Source: an uncultured Pelagibacteraceae bacterium
GTDB taxonomy: Bacteria; Pseudomonadota; Alphaproteobacteria; Pelagibacterales; Pelagibacteraceae
Assembly: GCA_902635665.1 (NCBI GenBank)
Contig: CACPOX010000001.1
Coordinates: forward strand, 82,118-146,117
Reading direction: 5' to 3'
Length of the DNA stretch: 64,000 bases
Below the pieces are notes generated by a model. That model was not told the DNA's origin. It worked only from the letters and a program-made list of their open reading frames with translations, and did no database searches. The translations under genes were made by a program, and so were the position numbers. Position 1 is the first letter of the stretch, and each line of letters opens with the position of its first letter. This document shows positions 8,886 to 17,404 of this stretch, piece after piece.

Positions 8886-8954
8886 ACTCTAAGCCTAGAC
8901 ACAAATAAATTTTTCAGCTACGTTTGAATAAATTAAATTCATTGAGGGGTGAAA

Positions 8955-10424
8955 ATGACAGATCTAGAAAAACACGTTAACCAACCGGGGCGTGCAAAAT
9001 TAGTAAAAGACGTAAGAGCAAAAATTAAAGAATTAGGAATAACTTATATTTATTTTCAATTCATTTCAGTCACTGGAAGAGTTGTTGGAAAAGGTATCCC
9101 TGCTGACCATTGGGAAAGAACTGCAGAAAAAGGTTTTCAATTAGTTTATGGTTCTACTGCAAATTTATTCTTAGATCGTCATAATAATTACATCGGTTAC
9201 GGACCAGAGGCTATGGAACTTGTGGGAATTCCTGATCCAGAAACTTTCGTTCAATTACCTTGGGATAAAAGAGTTGCAAGAGTATTTTGTACTTGTTTTA
9301 GAAATAGAGAAGAAAGAGAAAATCCAGGCGGTCATTTAACTTCAGACTGTAGAGGAAATTTAAGAATTTTCATGGATGAATTTAAAAAGAAACATGGATT
9401 AGAATTAAGAGTGGGTACAGAGCCTGAAATGATGTGGTTAACTAAAAACGAAGATGGAACACCGTCAGGTAAAGGTTTTTCAAAACCTTTTTGTTACCAC
9501 ATTGATCAATTTGAGTCATTAAGACCAGTATTTATGCAAGTAATAGAATATGCAAATGCTATGGGTCTTGATATGATTCAAGGAGACCATGAGGATGCGC
9601 CAGGTCAATTAGAATTAAACTGGACTTACGATAACGTTTTAAGAAATGCAGATAGATTATCTACTTACAGACAAATTTGCGCTCAAGTTGCAAGAGAACA
9701 TAATTTAATTGCTTGCTTTATGACAAAACCTTTTATGGGTGTTTCTGCAAGTGGTTGCCATACAAACATGTCTTTATGGAAAGGTGGAAAGGTTAAAGTA
9801 AATAAACTTGGCCATAAATCTTTACCAGGTGTTGATGGAGTGTTTAGTTATGTTGAAGGTGGAACAAACACTTTCATGCCTGATACAAAAGATATGCAAA
9901 TGCCAGGTAAAATTGGTTTGCAATCAATTGCAGGTATCATGAAGCACTTGCCAGCATTAACAGCCCTTGGATCTTCAACTGTAAATTCTTACAGAAGATT
10001 ATGGGATCAGGGATTTTGGGCTCCTGTTTACGCTGATTGGGGTTATCAAAATAGAACTTGTGGTTTAAGAGTTTCTGCACCAGGAAGATTTGAATATAGA
10101 TCGGTTGACTCTATGCATAATCCTTATCTATTGGGTGCTGCTTTATTAAAAGCTTGCGATGAAGGTATAACCAAGAAAATGAAACCAGCTGCTCCAGAAT
10201 CTAGAAATATTTACGAAGCTCAAAAAGCTGGTAAAGACGTTAAAAAACTTCCATTAAGTTTAGGTGAAGCTTTGGATAGACTGGCAGAGGATGAAGTAAT
10301 CAAATCTGCAATGCCAGATGAAATGTATAAAGTTTTCCATTGGTACAAAAACGATGAGTGGGAAAGATTTCTTGGTGCAACAACACAATGGGATCTGGAT
10401 ACTTATCTTGATTGTCTACCGTAG
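8955..10424 (+). CDS. Divergent glutamine-synthetase homologue (gamma-glutamyl ligase), substrate uncertain
   Basis: A GS-fold ATP-dependent ligase. The ORF track starts at GTG 8949, but that overlaps the SD GAGGGG (8944-8949), so ATG 8955 is better (489 residues). Catalytic motifs are present: GTEPEMMW, DHEDAPGQLELNW, GCHTNMSLW, NSYRRLWD, and GRFEYRSVDSMHNPYL. In the N-terminal latch region it reads FISVTGRVVGKGIPA, where ordinary GS has the ammonium-binding Asp (FTDTKG...) and GmaS at 16076 has FVDLFG. Ser therefore replaces that Asp, suggesting an acceptor other than ammonium. It lies immediately upstream of mgsABC and is probably co-transcribed with it. It is not the same family as GmaS downstream. 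Confidence 0.8.
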   Translation: MTDLEKHVNQPGRAKLVKDVRAKIKELGITYIYFQFISVTGRVVGKGIPADHWERTAEKGFQLVYGSTANLFLDRHNNYIGYGPEAMELVGIPDPETFVQLPWDKRVARVFCTCFRNREERENPGGHLTSDCRGNLRIFMDEFKKKHGLELRVGTEPEMMWLTKNEDGTPSGKGFSKPFCYHIDQFESLRPVFMQVIEYANAMGLDMIQGDHEDAPGQLELNWTYDNVLRNADRLSTYRQICAQVAREHNLIACFMTKPFMGVSASGCHTNMSLWKGGKVKVNKLGHKSLPGVDGVFSYVEGGTNTFMPDTKDMQMPGKIGLQSIAGIMKHLPALTALGSSTVNSYRRLWDQGFWAPVYADWGYQNRTCGLRVSAPGRFEYRSVDSMHNPYLLGAALLKACDEGITKKMKPAAPESRNIYEAQKAGKDVKKLPLSLGEALDRLAEDEVIKSAMPDEMYKVFHWYKNDEWERFLGATTQWDLDTYLDCLP

Positions 10425-10456
10425 GTCACAAAAATAGATAGAAAGGGTATAAATAT

Positions 10457-11401
10457 ATGTGTGGTATAGCAGGTTTAATTCATAGAGGAAAATCTTCAAA
10501 TGTTGGAAGTGAGTTGCAAGGTATGCTCCAAGCATTAAAACATAGAGGGGAAGACTCAACAGGTTACGCTTTATATGGAGACACAGATGGTAAAAATTTC
10601 ATTATGCGTTTTAAAGTTGGGGAAAACGTAGGTGAAGGAAGTTCGTCAGTTATGGAAGATGTTTCTGTTTACGATGAAAGAAAAAAAATTGTAGACGAAA
10701 CTTTAGCCGAGATGGGAGCTAAAGTGGTTAAAGAAGAAAGAACTCTTCCCTACTCTTTAAGATATGAAATTGACTACAACGTTAAAGACCTTTTAGAATT
10801 TTCGCAACGTATAGAAAGTATCCCTGGTGTAGAAATTCTTTCTATGGGTAAATCTTTAGAAGTGATTAAAGATCTTGGAAACGCTAAAATGGTTTGTGAT
10901 AGATATAACTTAGATAAAGTTGTTGGAACACATGCTATTGGTCATGCTAGAATGGCTACAGAGTCTGGTGTAGATATCAAATCTGCCCACCCTTTCTGGG
11001 GATATCCGTTTAGTGATGTATCTGTTGTTCACAACGGGCAATTAACAAACTACTGGAACAATAGAAGAGTTTTAGAAAATAAAGGTATGAGATTTATGTC
11101 TGAATGTGACTCGGAATTAATCGCAGTTTACATTGCAGAAAAAATGAGGGACGGAGCAACTTTAGAGGAAGGAATGAAAGCATCATTAACAGGTTTAGAT
11201 GGTGTATTTACTTATTTTGTTGCAACTAAAGATTCATTAGGAATGGCAAAAGATACAATGGCTGCAAAACCATTGGTATTATATGAGTCTGATGATTTGG
11301 TTGCTATGGGATCTGAAGAAATTGCAATTAGATCTGTATTACCACAAGAAATTGATACATATGATCCATTTGATGGGGAGGTGAAAGTATGGCAAATTTA
11401 A
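10457..11401 (+). CDS. mgsA: N-methylglutamate synthase subunit A, class II glutamine amidotransferase
   Basis: Starts MCGIAGLIHRG, so after Met removal Cys is the N-terminal nucleophile of a class II amidotransferase. Further family marks are HRGEDSTGYA, GHARMATES, VVHNGQLTNYW and ECDSELIAVYIAE. At 314 residues it matches the amidotransferase-like subunit of N-methylglutamate synthase (also called GlxB). In the pathway, gamma-glutamylmethylamide or methylamine plus glutamate gives N-methylglutamate. The SD AAAGGG is well placed. The gene overlaps mgsB by 13 bases, indicating coupled translation and a stoichiometric complex. Confidence 0.88.
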   Translation: MCGIAGLIHRGKSSNVGSELQGMLQALKHRGEDSTGYALYGDTDGKNFIMRFKVGENVGEGSSSVMEDVSVYDERKKIVDETLAEMGAKVVKEERTLPYSLRYEIDYNVKDLLEFSQRIESIPGVEILSMGKSLEVIKDLGNAKMVCDRYNLDKVVGTHAIGHARMATESGVDIKSAHPFWGYPFSDVSVVHNGQLTNYWNNRRVLENKGMRFMSECDSELIAVYIAEKMRDGATLEEGMKASLTGLDGVFTYFVATKDSLGMAKDTMAAKPLVLYESDDLVAMGSEEIAIRSVLPQEIDTYDPFDGEVKVWQI

Positions 11402-12243
11402 AAACAGTATCGAAAAAATCTAAAGCCCAATCAATGGGTATGCACACTGAGGTATTAACAGGAAGAACTCAACAAAAATTCTTTAATCCTGATGAAGCAG
11501 AAAACTTTTACTACTTTGGTACATACGATGTAGATTTTAATAAAAGAACTGATCTTGATGTTAAAGACATGACAGCACCTGAGGCTAATAAAGAGATCGA
11601 TAACTTAATGAGCCAAGGATATGGAACAATAGTAATAAAAAACCCGCAAGGTAAACACAGTCTTGGAGTTGGTATTTTAAATAAACTGAATTTAATTTTT
11701 GAAGGAAGTTTAGGATACTTTGGAATGGGTTCTTGTGATGGTCCAATAGTTAGAATTAATGGAAGAGTTGGATGGTCATGTGCAGAAAATTTAATGGCTG
11801 GTAAAGTAGTGATCGAAAAGAATGCTGGATCTTGTTTTGGTGCGGCAATTAGAGGTGGAGATTTAATTTGCAAAGGTAGTGTTGGTGCTAGAACTGGTAT
11901 TGATATGAAAGGTGGAACCATAATAATTGGTGGTGACGCTGGTGCCTTTACTGGTTTTATGATGCAAAGAGGAAGAATAATTATTCTTGGAGATGTTGGA
12001 ATTAACCTAGGCGACTCTATGTACGATGGGACAATTTTCGTAGGTGGAGAAATTGGTTCTTATGGTAGTGATGCAGTAGATGCAGAGTTAACATCAAGTG
12101 ATCAAGATTGGCTAAAAAGAAAATTGAAGGTTGCTGAAATTGGTGAAAATTTCGATGTAAGTAAAATGAAAAAAATTGTAGCAGGTAAAAAACTTTGGAA
12201 TTATGACAATTTGGAACCTACAGAGAAGAAGGGAGCAATATAA
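11389..12243 (+). CDS. mgsB: N-methylglutamate synthase subunit B, GXGXG domain
   Basis: A 284-residue protein built of the glutamate-synthase alpha-subunit C-terminal beta-helix. It carries repeated GG/GG turns: NGRVGWSCAENLMAGKVVIEKNAGSCFGAAIRGGDLICKGSVGARTG, then MKGGTIIIGGDAGAFTGFMMQRGRIIILGDVG. In glutamate synthase this domain is structural and helps form the ammonia tunnel; here it is a separate subunit, as in MgsB/GlxC. The start overlaps mgsA by 13 bases and the stop forms TAATG with mgsC. The antisense 136-residue ORF inside it is a shadow. Confidence 0.88.
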   Translation: MANLKTVSKKSKAQSMGMHTEVLTGRTQQKFFNPDEAENFYYFGTYDVDFNKRTDLDVKDMTAPEANKEIDNLMSQGYGTIVIKNPQGKHSLGVGILNKLNLIFEGSLGYFGMGSCDGPIVRINGRVGWSCAENLMAGKVVIEKNAGSCFGAAIRGGDLICKGSVGARTGIDMKGGTIIIGGDAGAFTGFMMQRGRIIILGDVGINLGDSMYDGTIFVGGEIGSYGSDAVDAELTSSDQDWLKRKLKVAEIGENFDVSKMKKIVAGKKLWNYDNLEPTEKKGAI

Positions 12244-13655
12244 TGGCTAAGAAAAAATCTAAAAAAGTTAAAAAAAATGGAAAAGGTGTTGGTGGAAAAG
12301 CGGATGTCCATGCACATGAAGAAGGTAAAAGAAATAAAAGTTTATTAGGTCATAACGCTATCTTCACACCTGAAGTAATAGACGACATTCATATTAAGTC
12401 TCAATTAGGAAGATACAGAATGCGAGGAATGGCATTGATGAAAAAAATTCCTACTTTTGATGATTTAGTTTTCTTACCTGGAACACTAACTAGATTTGTA
12501 ATCGAAGGTTACAGAGAAAAATGTGAAACAAAAACTGTTATTGGACCAAGATGTGAAAATCCAATTGAGTTAGATATTCCAGTTTATATTACAGGAATGA
12601 GTTTCGGTGCGCTTTCTTATGAAGCAAAAACTGCTTTGGCAAGAGGAGCAACTATGGCTGGTAGTGCTACTTGTTCAGGTGAAGGTGGAATGATACCTGA
12701 TGAGAGAAGATATTCAGAAAAATGGTATTACCAATGTATTCAATCAAGATACGGATTTAATCCTCATCATGCACAATTAGCAGATGGTATTGAAGTATTT
12801 ATAGGACAAGGCCAAAAAGTTGGAATGGGTGGACACCTAATGGGTCAGAAGGTTACTGACCAAGTTGCTGAGATGAGATCATTGCCATCTGGAATTGATC
12901 AAAGATCTCCAGCGAGACACCCTGACTGGCTAGGACCAGATGATTTAGCTCTTAAAGTAGAAGAACTAAGACAGTTAACAAAAAATAAAGTACCAATTCA
13001 ATTAAAGTTAGGTGCATCCAAAGTTTATGATGATGTGCGTATGGCTGCAAAATGTGATCCTGACTCTATTTATTTAGATGGTATGGAAGGTTCTACAGGA
13101 GCTGGCCCACATATCGCTGCTGCAAACACTGGTATTCCAGGTATTGCTGCAATTCGAGAAGCTAGAAGAGCAATCGACGATGTTGGTAAAACTGGAAAAG
13201 TAACATTAATTTATGCTGGTGGAGTCAGAGACGGTGCTGACATGGCTAAAGCTTTAGCTCTTGGAGCTGATGCGATAGCTATTGGTACAGGATCTATGAT
13301 TGCATTAAACTGCAACAAAGATATCCCTGAAGCAAACTTTGAAAAAGAAATGGGAGTAAAAGCAGGTGAATGTTATCACTGCCATACTGGACGTTGCCCA
13401 GTTGGTGTTGCAACTCAAGATCCTAAATTAAGAGCAAGACTAAATCCTGATGATGCAGCGCTAAGAGTTTATAATTATCTTCACTCAATGACTTTAGAGG
13501 CTCAGCTTTTAGCAAGAGCTTGTGGTAAAACAAATATACACTCTCTAGAGCCAGAAGATTTAGCTGCTTTAACATCAGAGGCATCAGCTTTAGCAAAAGT
13601 TCCATTAGCTGGAACTAACTACACGGTTGGTGTTGACAACTACCATAAAATATAG
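12243..13655 (+). CDS. mgsC: N-methylglutamate synthase subunit C, FMN/Fe-S glutamate synthase-like
   Basis: The FMN-binding synthase subunit (470 residues), equivalent to GlxD. It has a Lys-rich N-terminal tail (MAKKKSKKVKKNGKGVGGKADVHAH), then the TIM-barrel glutamate-synthase domain: PVYITGMSFGALSYEAKTALARGA, SGEGGMIPDERR, QLKLGASKVYDDVRMAAKCDPDSIYLDGMEGSTGAGP, and LALGADAIAIGTGSM. The Fe-S cluster motif CYHCHTGRCPVGVATQDP lies near residues 376-393. It catalyses the reductive transfer step yielding N-methylglutamate. It is coupled to mgsB and 8 bases ahead of the next gene. Confidence 0.9.
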   Translation: MAKKKSKKVKKNGKGVGGKADVHAHEEGKRNKSLLGHNAIFTPEVIDDIHIKSQLGRYRMRGMALMKKIPTFDDLVFLPGTLTRFVIEGYREKCETKTVIGPRCENPIELDIPVYITGMSFGALSYEAKTALARGATMAGSATCSGEGGMIPDERRYSEKWYYQCIQSRYGFNPHHAQLADGIEVFIGQGQKVGMGGHLMGQKVTDQVAEMRSLPSGIDQRSPARHPDWLGPDDLALKVEELRQLTKNKVPIQLKLGASKVYDDVRMAAKCDPDSIYLDGMEGSTGAGPHIAAANTGIPGIAAIREARRAIDDVGKTGKVTLIYAGGVRDGADMAKALALGADAIAIGTGSMIALNCNKDIPEANFEKEMGVKAGECYHCHTGRCPVGVATQDPKLRARLNPDDAALRVYNYLHSMTLEAQLLARACGKTNIHSLEPEDLAALTSEASALAKVPLAGTNYTVGVDNYHKI

Positions 13656-13663
13656 AGGTAAGT

Positions 13664-14080
13664 ATGCCAAAGAAAAAAAATAAAAAAGCATCAAAAACAA
13701 AAACTAAAGAGATCAAAGGCCAATTAGGTAAAAAGAAAGAGACGGCTAGAGAAAAAATGATTGGCCAGTCTATTGGTTACAGATATGATGTAAATCTTTT
13801 ACCTGATTATTCTAAATTAACTCCGTTTCTTAAGAAATATATAGAAGCGATGGGATGGGATGATTTAAATTGGTTAGAAGATGTTCATATGGGCTATGAA
13901 GAAGATAGACCTGCTGTATTCTGTAGAAATGCTAATGGTTGGGTAACAATTCCAAAATCAATTAAACTACCAAATAATCAACAAGATAGAGATATGATTG
14001 CAAGAGAACTTTTAGTTAAGTTCCAAATGTCTCCGAAGCACCCTCTTGTTGATTTAAAAAAAGCTTACTTAAAATTTTAA
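13664..14080 (+). CDS. Conserved-looking hypothetical protein linked to mgsABC
   Basis: A 138-residue soluble protein of unknown function. Its Lys-rich N-terminus (MPKKKNKKASKTKTKEIKGQLGKKK) resembles the tail of MgsC, which is curious. The rest is a compact acidic/aromatic domain (YRYDVNLLPDYSKLTPFLKKYIEAMGWDDLNWLEDVHMGYEEDRPAVFCRNANGWVTIPKSI). It begins 8 bases after mgsC with a GAGG SD, and a strong terminator follows, so it is the last gene of the mgs operon. An accessory or assembly role for the synthase complex is a guess from position. Confidence 0.75.
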   Translation: MPKKKNKKASKTKTKEIKGQLGKKKETAREKMIGQSIGYRYDVNLLPDYSKLTPFLKKYIEAMGWDDLNWLEDVHMGYEEDRPAVFCRNANGWVTIPKSIKLPNNQQDRDMIARELLVKFQMSPKHPLVDLKKAYLKF

Positions 14081-14107
14081 TTTTACAATCAATAGTTGAT
14101 TATTTTT

Positions 14108-14135
14108 AAAAACCTAGTGTTCATACTAGGTTTTT
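14108..14135 (+). terminator. Intrinsic terminator of the mgs operon
   Basis: An 11-bp perfect stem, AAAAACCTAGT / ACTAGGTTTTT, with loop GTTCAT. It is 28 bases after the stop of the 138-residue gene and separates the mgs operon from amt. Confidence 0.82.
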
Positions 14136-14206
14136 ATCCCTTCTTTATATTTGTATCGAATCATAAAATTTTATAGGGTTTATAAAACTAATATGGAGAG
14201 AGAAAA

Positions 14207-15607
14207 ATGACTGATCAGTTAGGTGCTCTTACAACCATATTTACAGAATTTTACTATTGGATAACAGTAGTACTGATGTTTTTAATTCACGTCGGATTCT
14301 GTATGTATGAAGTTGGAGCTTCTCGATACAAACACCATCAACATACTCTTATGAAAAATACAATGCTGATACCTTTAGTAACAGTAACTTGGTTTTTCTT
14401 TGGTTGGTGGATTTATTGGGCATTCCCAACAGGACCGGGTTTAGCCCCATCAATAATGAATGAAAGTGCTGCATTGATTACCGATGAAAGTACTTTTAGT
14501 GCGAAATGGTATATGCCAAATACAGAATATATGGCGGTCAACTTAGGTGACCACATAAGCGGTGTATTCTGGGCTGCCTTCTTACTATTCTCATGGACAG
14601 CTGCTTCTATTGTTTCAGGAGCAATCATTGAAAGAATAACAACTTTTGCATTTGGAATTTTAGCAATTGCAATCGGATCTGTATTTTGGACAATTGATGC
14701 TGCTTGGGGATGGCACTTCGATGGATGGATGTTAAAGCTTTTAGGATATCATGATGCTTATGCATCAGGTGTAATTCACGCTATTGCGGGTGGATTTGCC
14801 TTAGGTGTTCTTGTGGTTTTAGGACCAAGAATTGGAAAATTTTCATCAAGTGGTGAACCAAGAAATATAGGACCAAGAAATCCTTGGCTAGTTACAGTTG
14901 GATTATTTTTAATTTATACTGGTTTCTGGGGATTCTATGCGGCATGTAATATACCGATATTTGACCTTGGACCTGAATATGGAATGGAGGGTATATCATA
15001 TTGGACAGCAACTAACATATACGTAACCCCTACTACACTTAGTGGTATTACTTTTAACTTCTTGATGTCTTTATCGGGAGGTTTATTAGCCGGTTATTGG
15101 ATTGCTAAAGGTGATCCTTTCTGGACTTACTCAAGTGGACTAGCAGGAGTTATCTGTGCCTCGGCTGGAAATGATTTATATCATCCAATTCAAGCAATGA
15201 TCATAGGTATGATCGGTGTTGTGATTGCATACAAACTACATTACTGGGTTGAGCGTAAGTTCAAAATTGATGATGCAGTTGGAGCAGTTGCAGTACATGG
15301 TTATGCTGGTTTTGTAGGTCTTGTGATTTGTGGATTTGTTTTAAATGGTTATCCTTCATCTGGTTACAGTGTTGGAGCTATGTGGGACGGATCGACTTAC
15401 GCATCAATCAATCCACTGGGACAATTCATAGGAGCGATAATAATGTTTGGAGTTCTTGGAATGTTACCAGGCTATATCTTGGCTAAGATACTAAACGGTA
15501 TGGGTAAATTAAGAATCCCTCGTGAAGTTGAAATAGCTGGATTAGACTATGAAATGATGGAATCTGCTAAAGAAGATGAAAAAGCAGTTTCATCAGCAAC
15601 CAGGTAA
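14207..15607 (+). CDS. amt: Ammonium (possibly methylammonium) transporter
   Basis: An integral membrane Amt/MEP/Rh-family channel of 466 residues with about 11 hydrophobic segments. The pore histidines are recognisable in GVIHAIAGGFALG and AVAVHGYAGFVG, and the conserved Asp of helix 4-5 in HDAYASG. A long extracellular-type loop follows the second helix (FPTGPGLAPSIMNESAALITDE). Family members carry ammonium and often methylammonium. Placed between the N-methylglutamate synthase genes and gmaS, it probably supplies methylamine and ammonium. It has its own leader after a terminator and a good SD (GGAGAGAG). Confidence 0.93.
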   Translation: MTDQLGALTTIFTEFYYWITVVLMFLIHVGFCMYEVGASRYKHHQHTLMKNTMLIPLVTVTWFFFGWWIYWAFPTGPGLAPSIMNESAALITDESTFSAKWYMPNTEYMAVNLGDHISGVFWAAFLLFSWTAASIVSGAIIERITTFAFGILAIAIGSVFWTIDAAWGWHFDGWMLKLLGYHDAYASGVIHAIAGGFALGVLVVLGPRIGKFSSSGEPRNIGPRNPWLVTVGLFLIYTGFWGFYAACNIPIFDLGPEYGMEGISYWTATNIYVTPTTLSGITFNFLMSLSGGLLAGYWIAKGDPFWTYSSGLAGVICASAGNDLYHPIQAMIIGMIGVVIAYKLHYWVERKFKIDDAVGAVAVHGYAGFVGLVICGFVLNGYPSSGYSVGAMWDGSTYASINPLGQFIGAIIMFGVLGMLPGYILAKILNGMGKLRIPREVEIAGLDYEMMESAKEDEKAVSSATR

Positions 15608-15618
15608 AGGAGAAAAAT

Positions 15619-15849
15619 ATGGCTACAGTAACAAACTGGATAGATCATCTAAATAAACCTGCTGAAGAGGTTGCGGGCGCAATTTATCCTGGAGCTGGAT
15701 CTAGCGAAACTCTACTGGTTATTTTAGGTATAGTTATCTGGCTTGGATGGCATGTTTTAACTGCAAGAAATGAAAGTGAAGAACTTTCGAGACTAGCAAG
15801 AAAAAGACATGGTGCCAATGACCATAAAAGCAATATTACCGACTGGTAA
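15619..15849 (+). CDS. Small single-pass membrane protein following amt
   Basis: A 76-residue protein with one hydrophobic segment near residues 29-47 (TLLVILGIVIWLGWHVLTA), an N-terminal soluble stretch and a charged cytoplasmic-looking tail (RNESEELSRLARKRHG). It begins 11 bases after amt with SD AAAGGAG and ends just before a strong terminator, so it is co-transcribed with amt. No family recognised. It is not a GlnK/PII protein, the usual amt partner; the position suggests an Amt accessory or small regulatory subunit. Confidence 0.75.
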   Translation: MATVTNWIDHLNKPAEEVAGAIYPGAGSSETLLVILGIVIWLGWHVLTARNESEELSRLARKRHGANDHKSNITDW

Positions 15850-15865
15850 TTTAAATTAAAAATTT

Positions 15866-15895
15866 GGGCGCTACTTAAATGTAGCGCCCTTTTTT
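15866..15895 (+). terminator. Intrinsic terminator after amt and its small partner
   Basis: A 9-bp GC-rich stem GGGCGCTAC / GTAGCGCCC with loop TTAAAT, followed by TTTTTT. It is one of the most GC-rich hairpins in the window. Confidence 0.92.
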
Positions 15896-15908
15896 ATATT
15901 CTAAATTT

Positions 15909-16058
15909 ATGGAAGATAATAAAGAAGAATTAAGACCCTCGAAAATGAGAGGTGTAGCATTTCCTAAGGCAAAGTATGGTGTAATACTAGCTGTAATTGT
16001 AATCATTGTTGTTAATTTAATTTATTATAAAGAAACAATTTTATCTTTTTTTAAATAA
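15909..16058 (+). CDS. 49-residue putative membrane peptide, missed by ORF track
   Basis: Read directly: an ATG at 15909 opens 49 codons ending TAA at 16056-16058. It starts MEDNKEELRPSKMRGVAFPKAK, then a hydrophobic helix (YGVILAVIVIIVVNLIYY) and a short basic end. The charged N-terminus plus one clean helix is typical of small inner-membrane proteins. It sits between the amt terminator and gmaS, with 17 bases to the gmaS GTG, so it may be co-transcribed with gmaS. There is no good SD, and the start lies only 14 bases after the terminator T-tract, which lowers confidence. Confidence 0.5.
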   Translation: MEDNKEELRPSKMRGVAFPKAKYGVILAVIVIIVVNLIYYKETILSFFK

Positions 16059-16075
16059 TTGTGTTAACTTAAGTT

Positions 16076-17401
16076 GTGTCTAAAAATTTATTTCAAATTG
16101 CGAAGCAAAAAAAAATTAAATATTTTTTAATCAGTTTTGTAGATTTATTTGGTGTATTAAGATCAAAATTAGTCCCTGCTCACGCTATAAAAGAAATGCA
16201 AAATGCAGGAGCTGGTTTTGCTGGTTTTGCTGCTTGGCTAGATATGACACCTGCTGATTCTGATATGTTTGGAATTCCTGATCCAGATAGCTTAATTCAG
16301 CTTCCTTGGAACAAAGAGGTAGGATGGTTAGCATCTGATCTATGGATGAATGGTAAACCAGTAGATGCATCACCCAGAGTGATGTTAAAAAATCAGATAA
16401 AAAAACTTAAAAAACAAAATTTAACAATGAAATCAGGTGTTGAATGTGAATATTTTTTGATTTCACCTGATGGCAACTCAATTGCGGATCCAAGAGATAC
16501 TCAGTCTAAACCTTGTTATGATCAATCTGCATTAATGAGAAGGTATGATTTAATCAAGGAAATTTGTGATTGTATGATTGAAATGGGATGGGGCCCGTAT
16601 CAAAACGATCATGAAGATGCTAACGGACAATTTGAAATGAATTGGGATTATTCAGATTGCCTAAAAACAGCAGACAGACACACTTTTTTTAAATTTATGG
16701 TAAAAACAATCGCTGAAAAGCATGGATTAAGAGCAACATTTATGCCTAAACCATTTGGAAATTTAACCGGCAATGGTTGTCATGCTCACGTATCAGTTTG
16801 GCAAGGTAGTAAAAATAAATTCTTAGATAATAAAGATAAACTTGGTTTAAGTAAAATGGCCTATAATTTTTTAGGTGGGGTGATTAAAAATGCATCATCT
16901 TTATCTGCATTTTTTAATCCAACGATCAATAGTTACAGAAGAATAAATGCACCACCTACAAAATCTGGAGCATCATGGTCACCAAGTAGTATTTCTTATA
17001 CAGGTAATAATCGAACACACATGATTAGAATTCCTGATCCAGGAAGATTTGAATTAAGATTAATGGACGGTTCTGCTAATCCTTATTTATTACAAGCAAG
17101 TGTTTTAGCAGCTGGTCTATATGGTTTAAAAAACAAAGTTGATCCAGGCAAACCATTGGATTGTAACATGTATGAAGATTTTGCAAAATATCCAGACTTA
17201 CCTAAGCTACCTGATGAACTTGAACAATCCTTAAATTTATTAAAAAATAATAAAGATATGAATGATGCTTTTGGCAAAGATGTTATTGAAAGTTATATAA
17301 AGTTAAGAAGTTCAGAAATGAATGAATTCAAATCAAAAGATAGTTTTGATAAAACAAAAGATGTTACAAAGTGGGAAAAAGATAATACTTTAGATTGTTA
17401 G
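16076..17401 (+). CDS. gmaS: Gamma-glutamylmethylamide synthetase
   Basis: A GS-superfamily ligase joining methylamine to glutamate with ATP to give gamma-glutamylmethylamide, the first step of the indirect methylamine pathway. It is 441 residues with a GTG start. The GmaS-like signature is YFLISFVDLFGVLRSKLVPA, GAGFAGFAAWLDMTPADSDMFGIPDP, GVECEYFL, YQNDHEDANGQFEMNWDYSDCLKTADRHTFFKFM, GNGCHAHVSVW and GRFELRLMDGSANPYL. The latch Asp (FVDLFG) is retained, unlike the paralogue at 8955. The neighbouring mgsABC supplies the next enzyme. The diaminopropionate lyase-like gene follows 3 bases later. Confidence 0.9.
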   Translation: MSKNLFQIAKQKKIKYFLISFVDLFGVLRSKLVPAHAIKEMQNAGAGFAGFAAWLDMTPADSDMFGIPDPDSLIQLPWNKEVGWLASDLWMNGKPVDASPRVMLKNQIKKLKKQNLTMKSGVECEYFLISPDGNSIADPRDTQSKPCYDQSALMRRYDLIKEICDCMIEMGWGPYQNDHEDANGQFEMNWDYSDCLKTADRHTFFKFMVKTIAEKHGLRATFMPKPFGNLTGNGCHAHVSVWQGSKNKFLDNKDKLGLSKMAYNFLGGVIKNASSLSAFFNPTINSYRRINAPPTKSGASWSPSSISYTGNNRTHMIRIPDPGRFELRLMDGSANPYLLQASVLAAGLYGLKNKVDPGKPLDCNMYEDFAKYPDLPKLPDELEQSLNLLKNNKDMNDAFGKDVIESYIKLRSSEMNEFKSKDSFDKTKDVTKWEKDNTLDC

Positions 17402-17404
17402 TAC

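Noticed and set aside
8949-8954. GTG start for the GS-like gene
   Set aside because: The GTG overlaps the SD GAGGGG that serves the ATG at 8955.
11511-11921. 136-residue minus-strand ORF inside mgsB
   Set aside because: It is antisense to the repetitive GXGXG coding sequence, with no SD and no recognisable domain.
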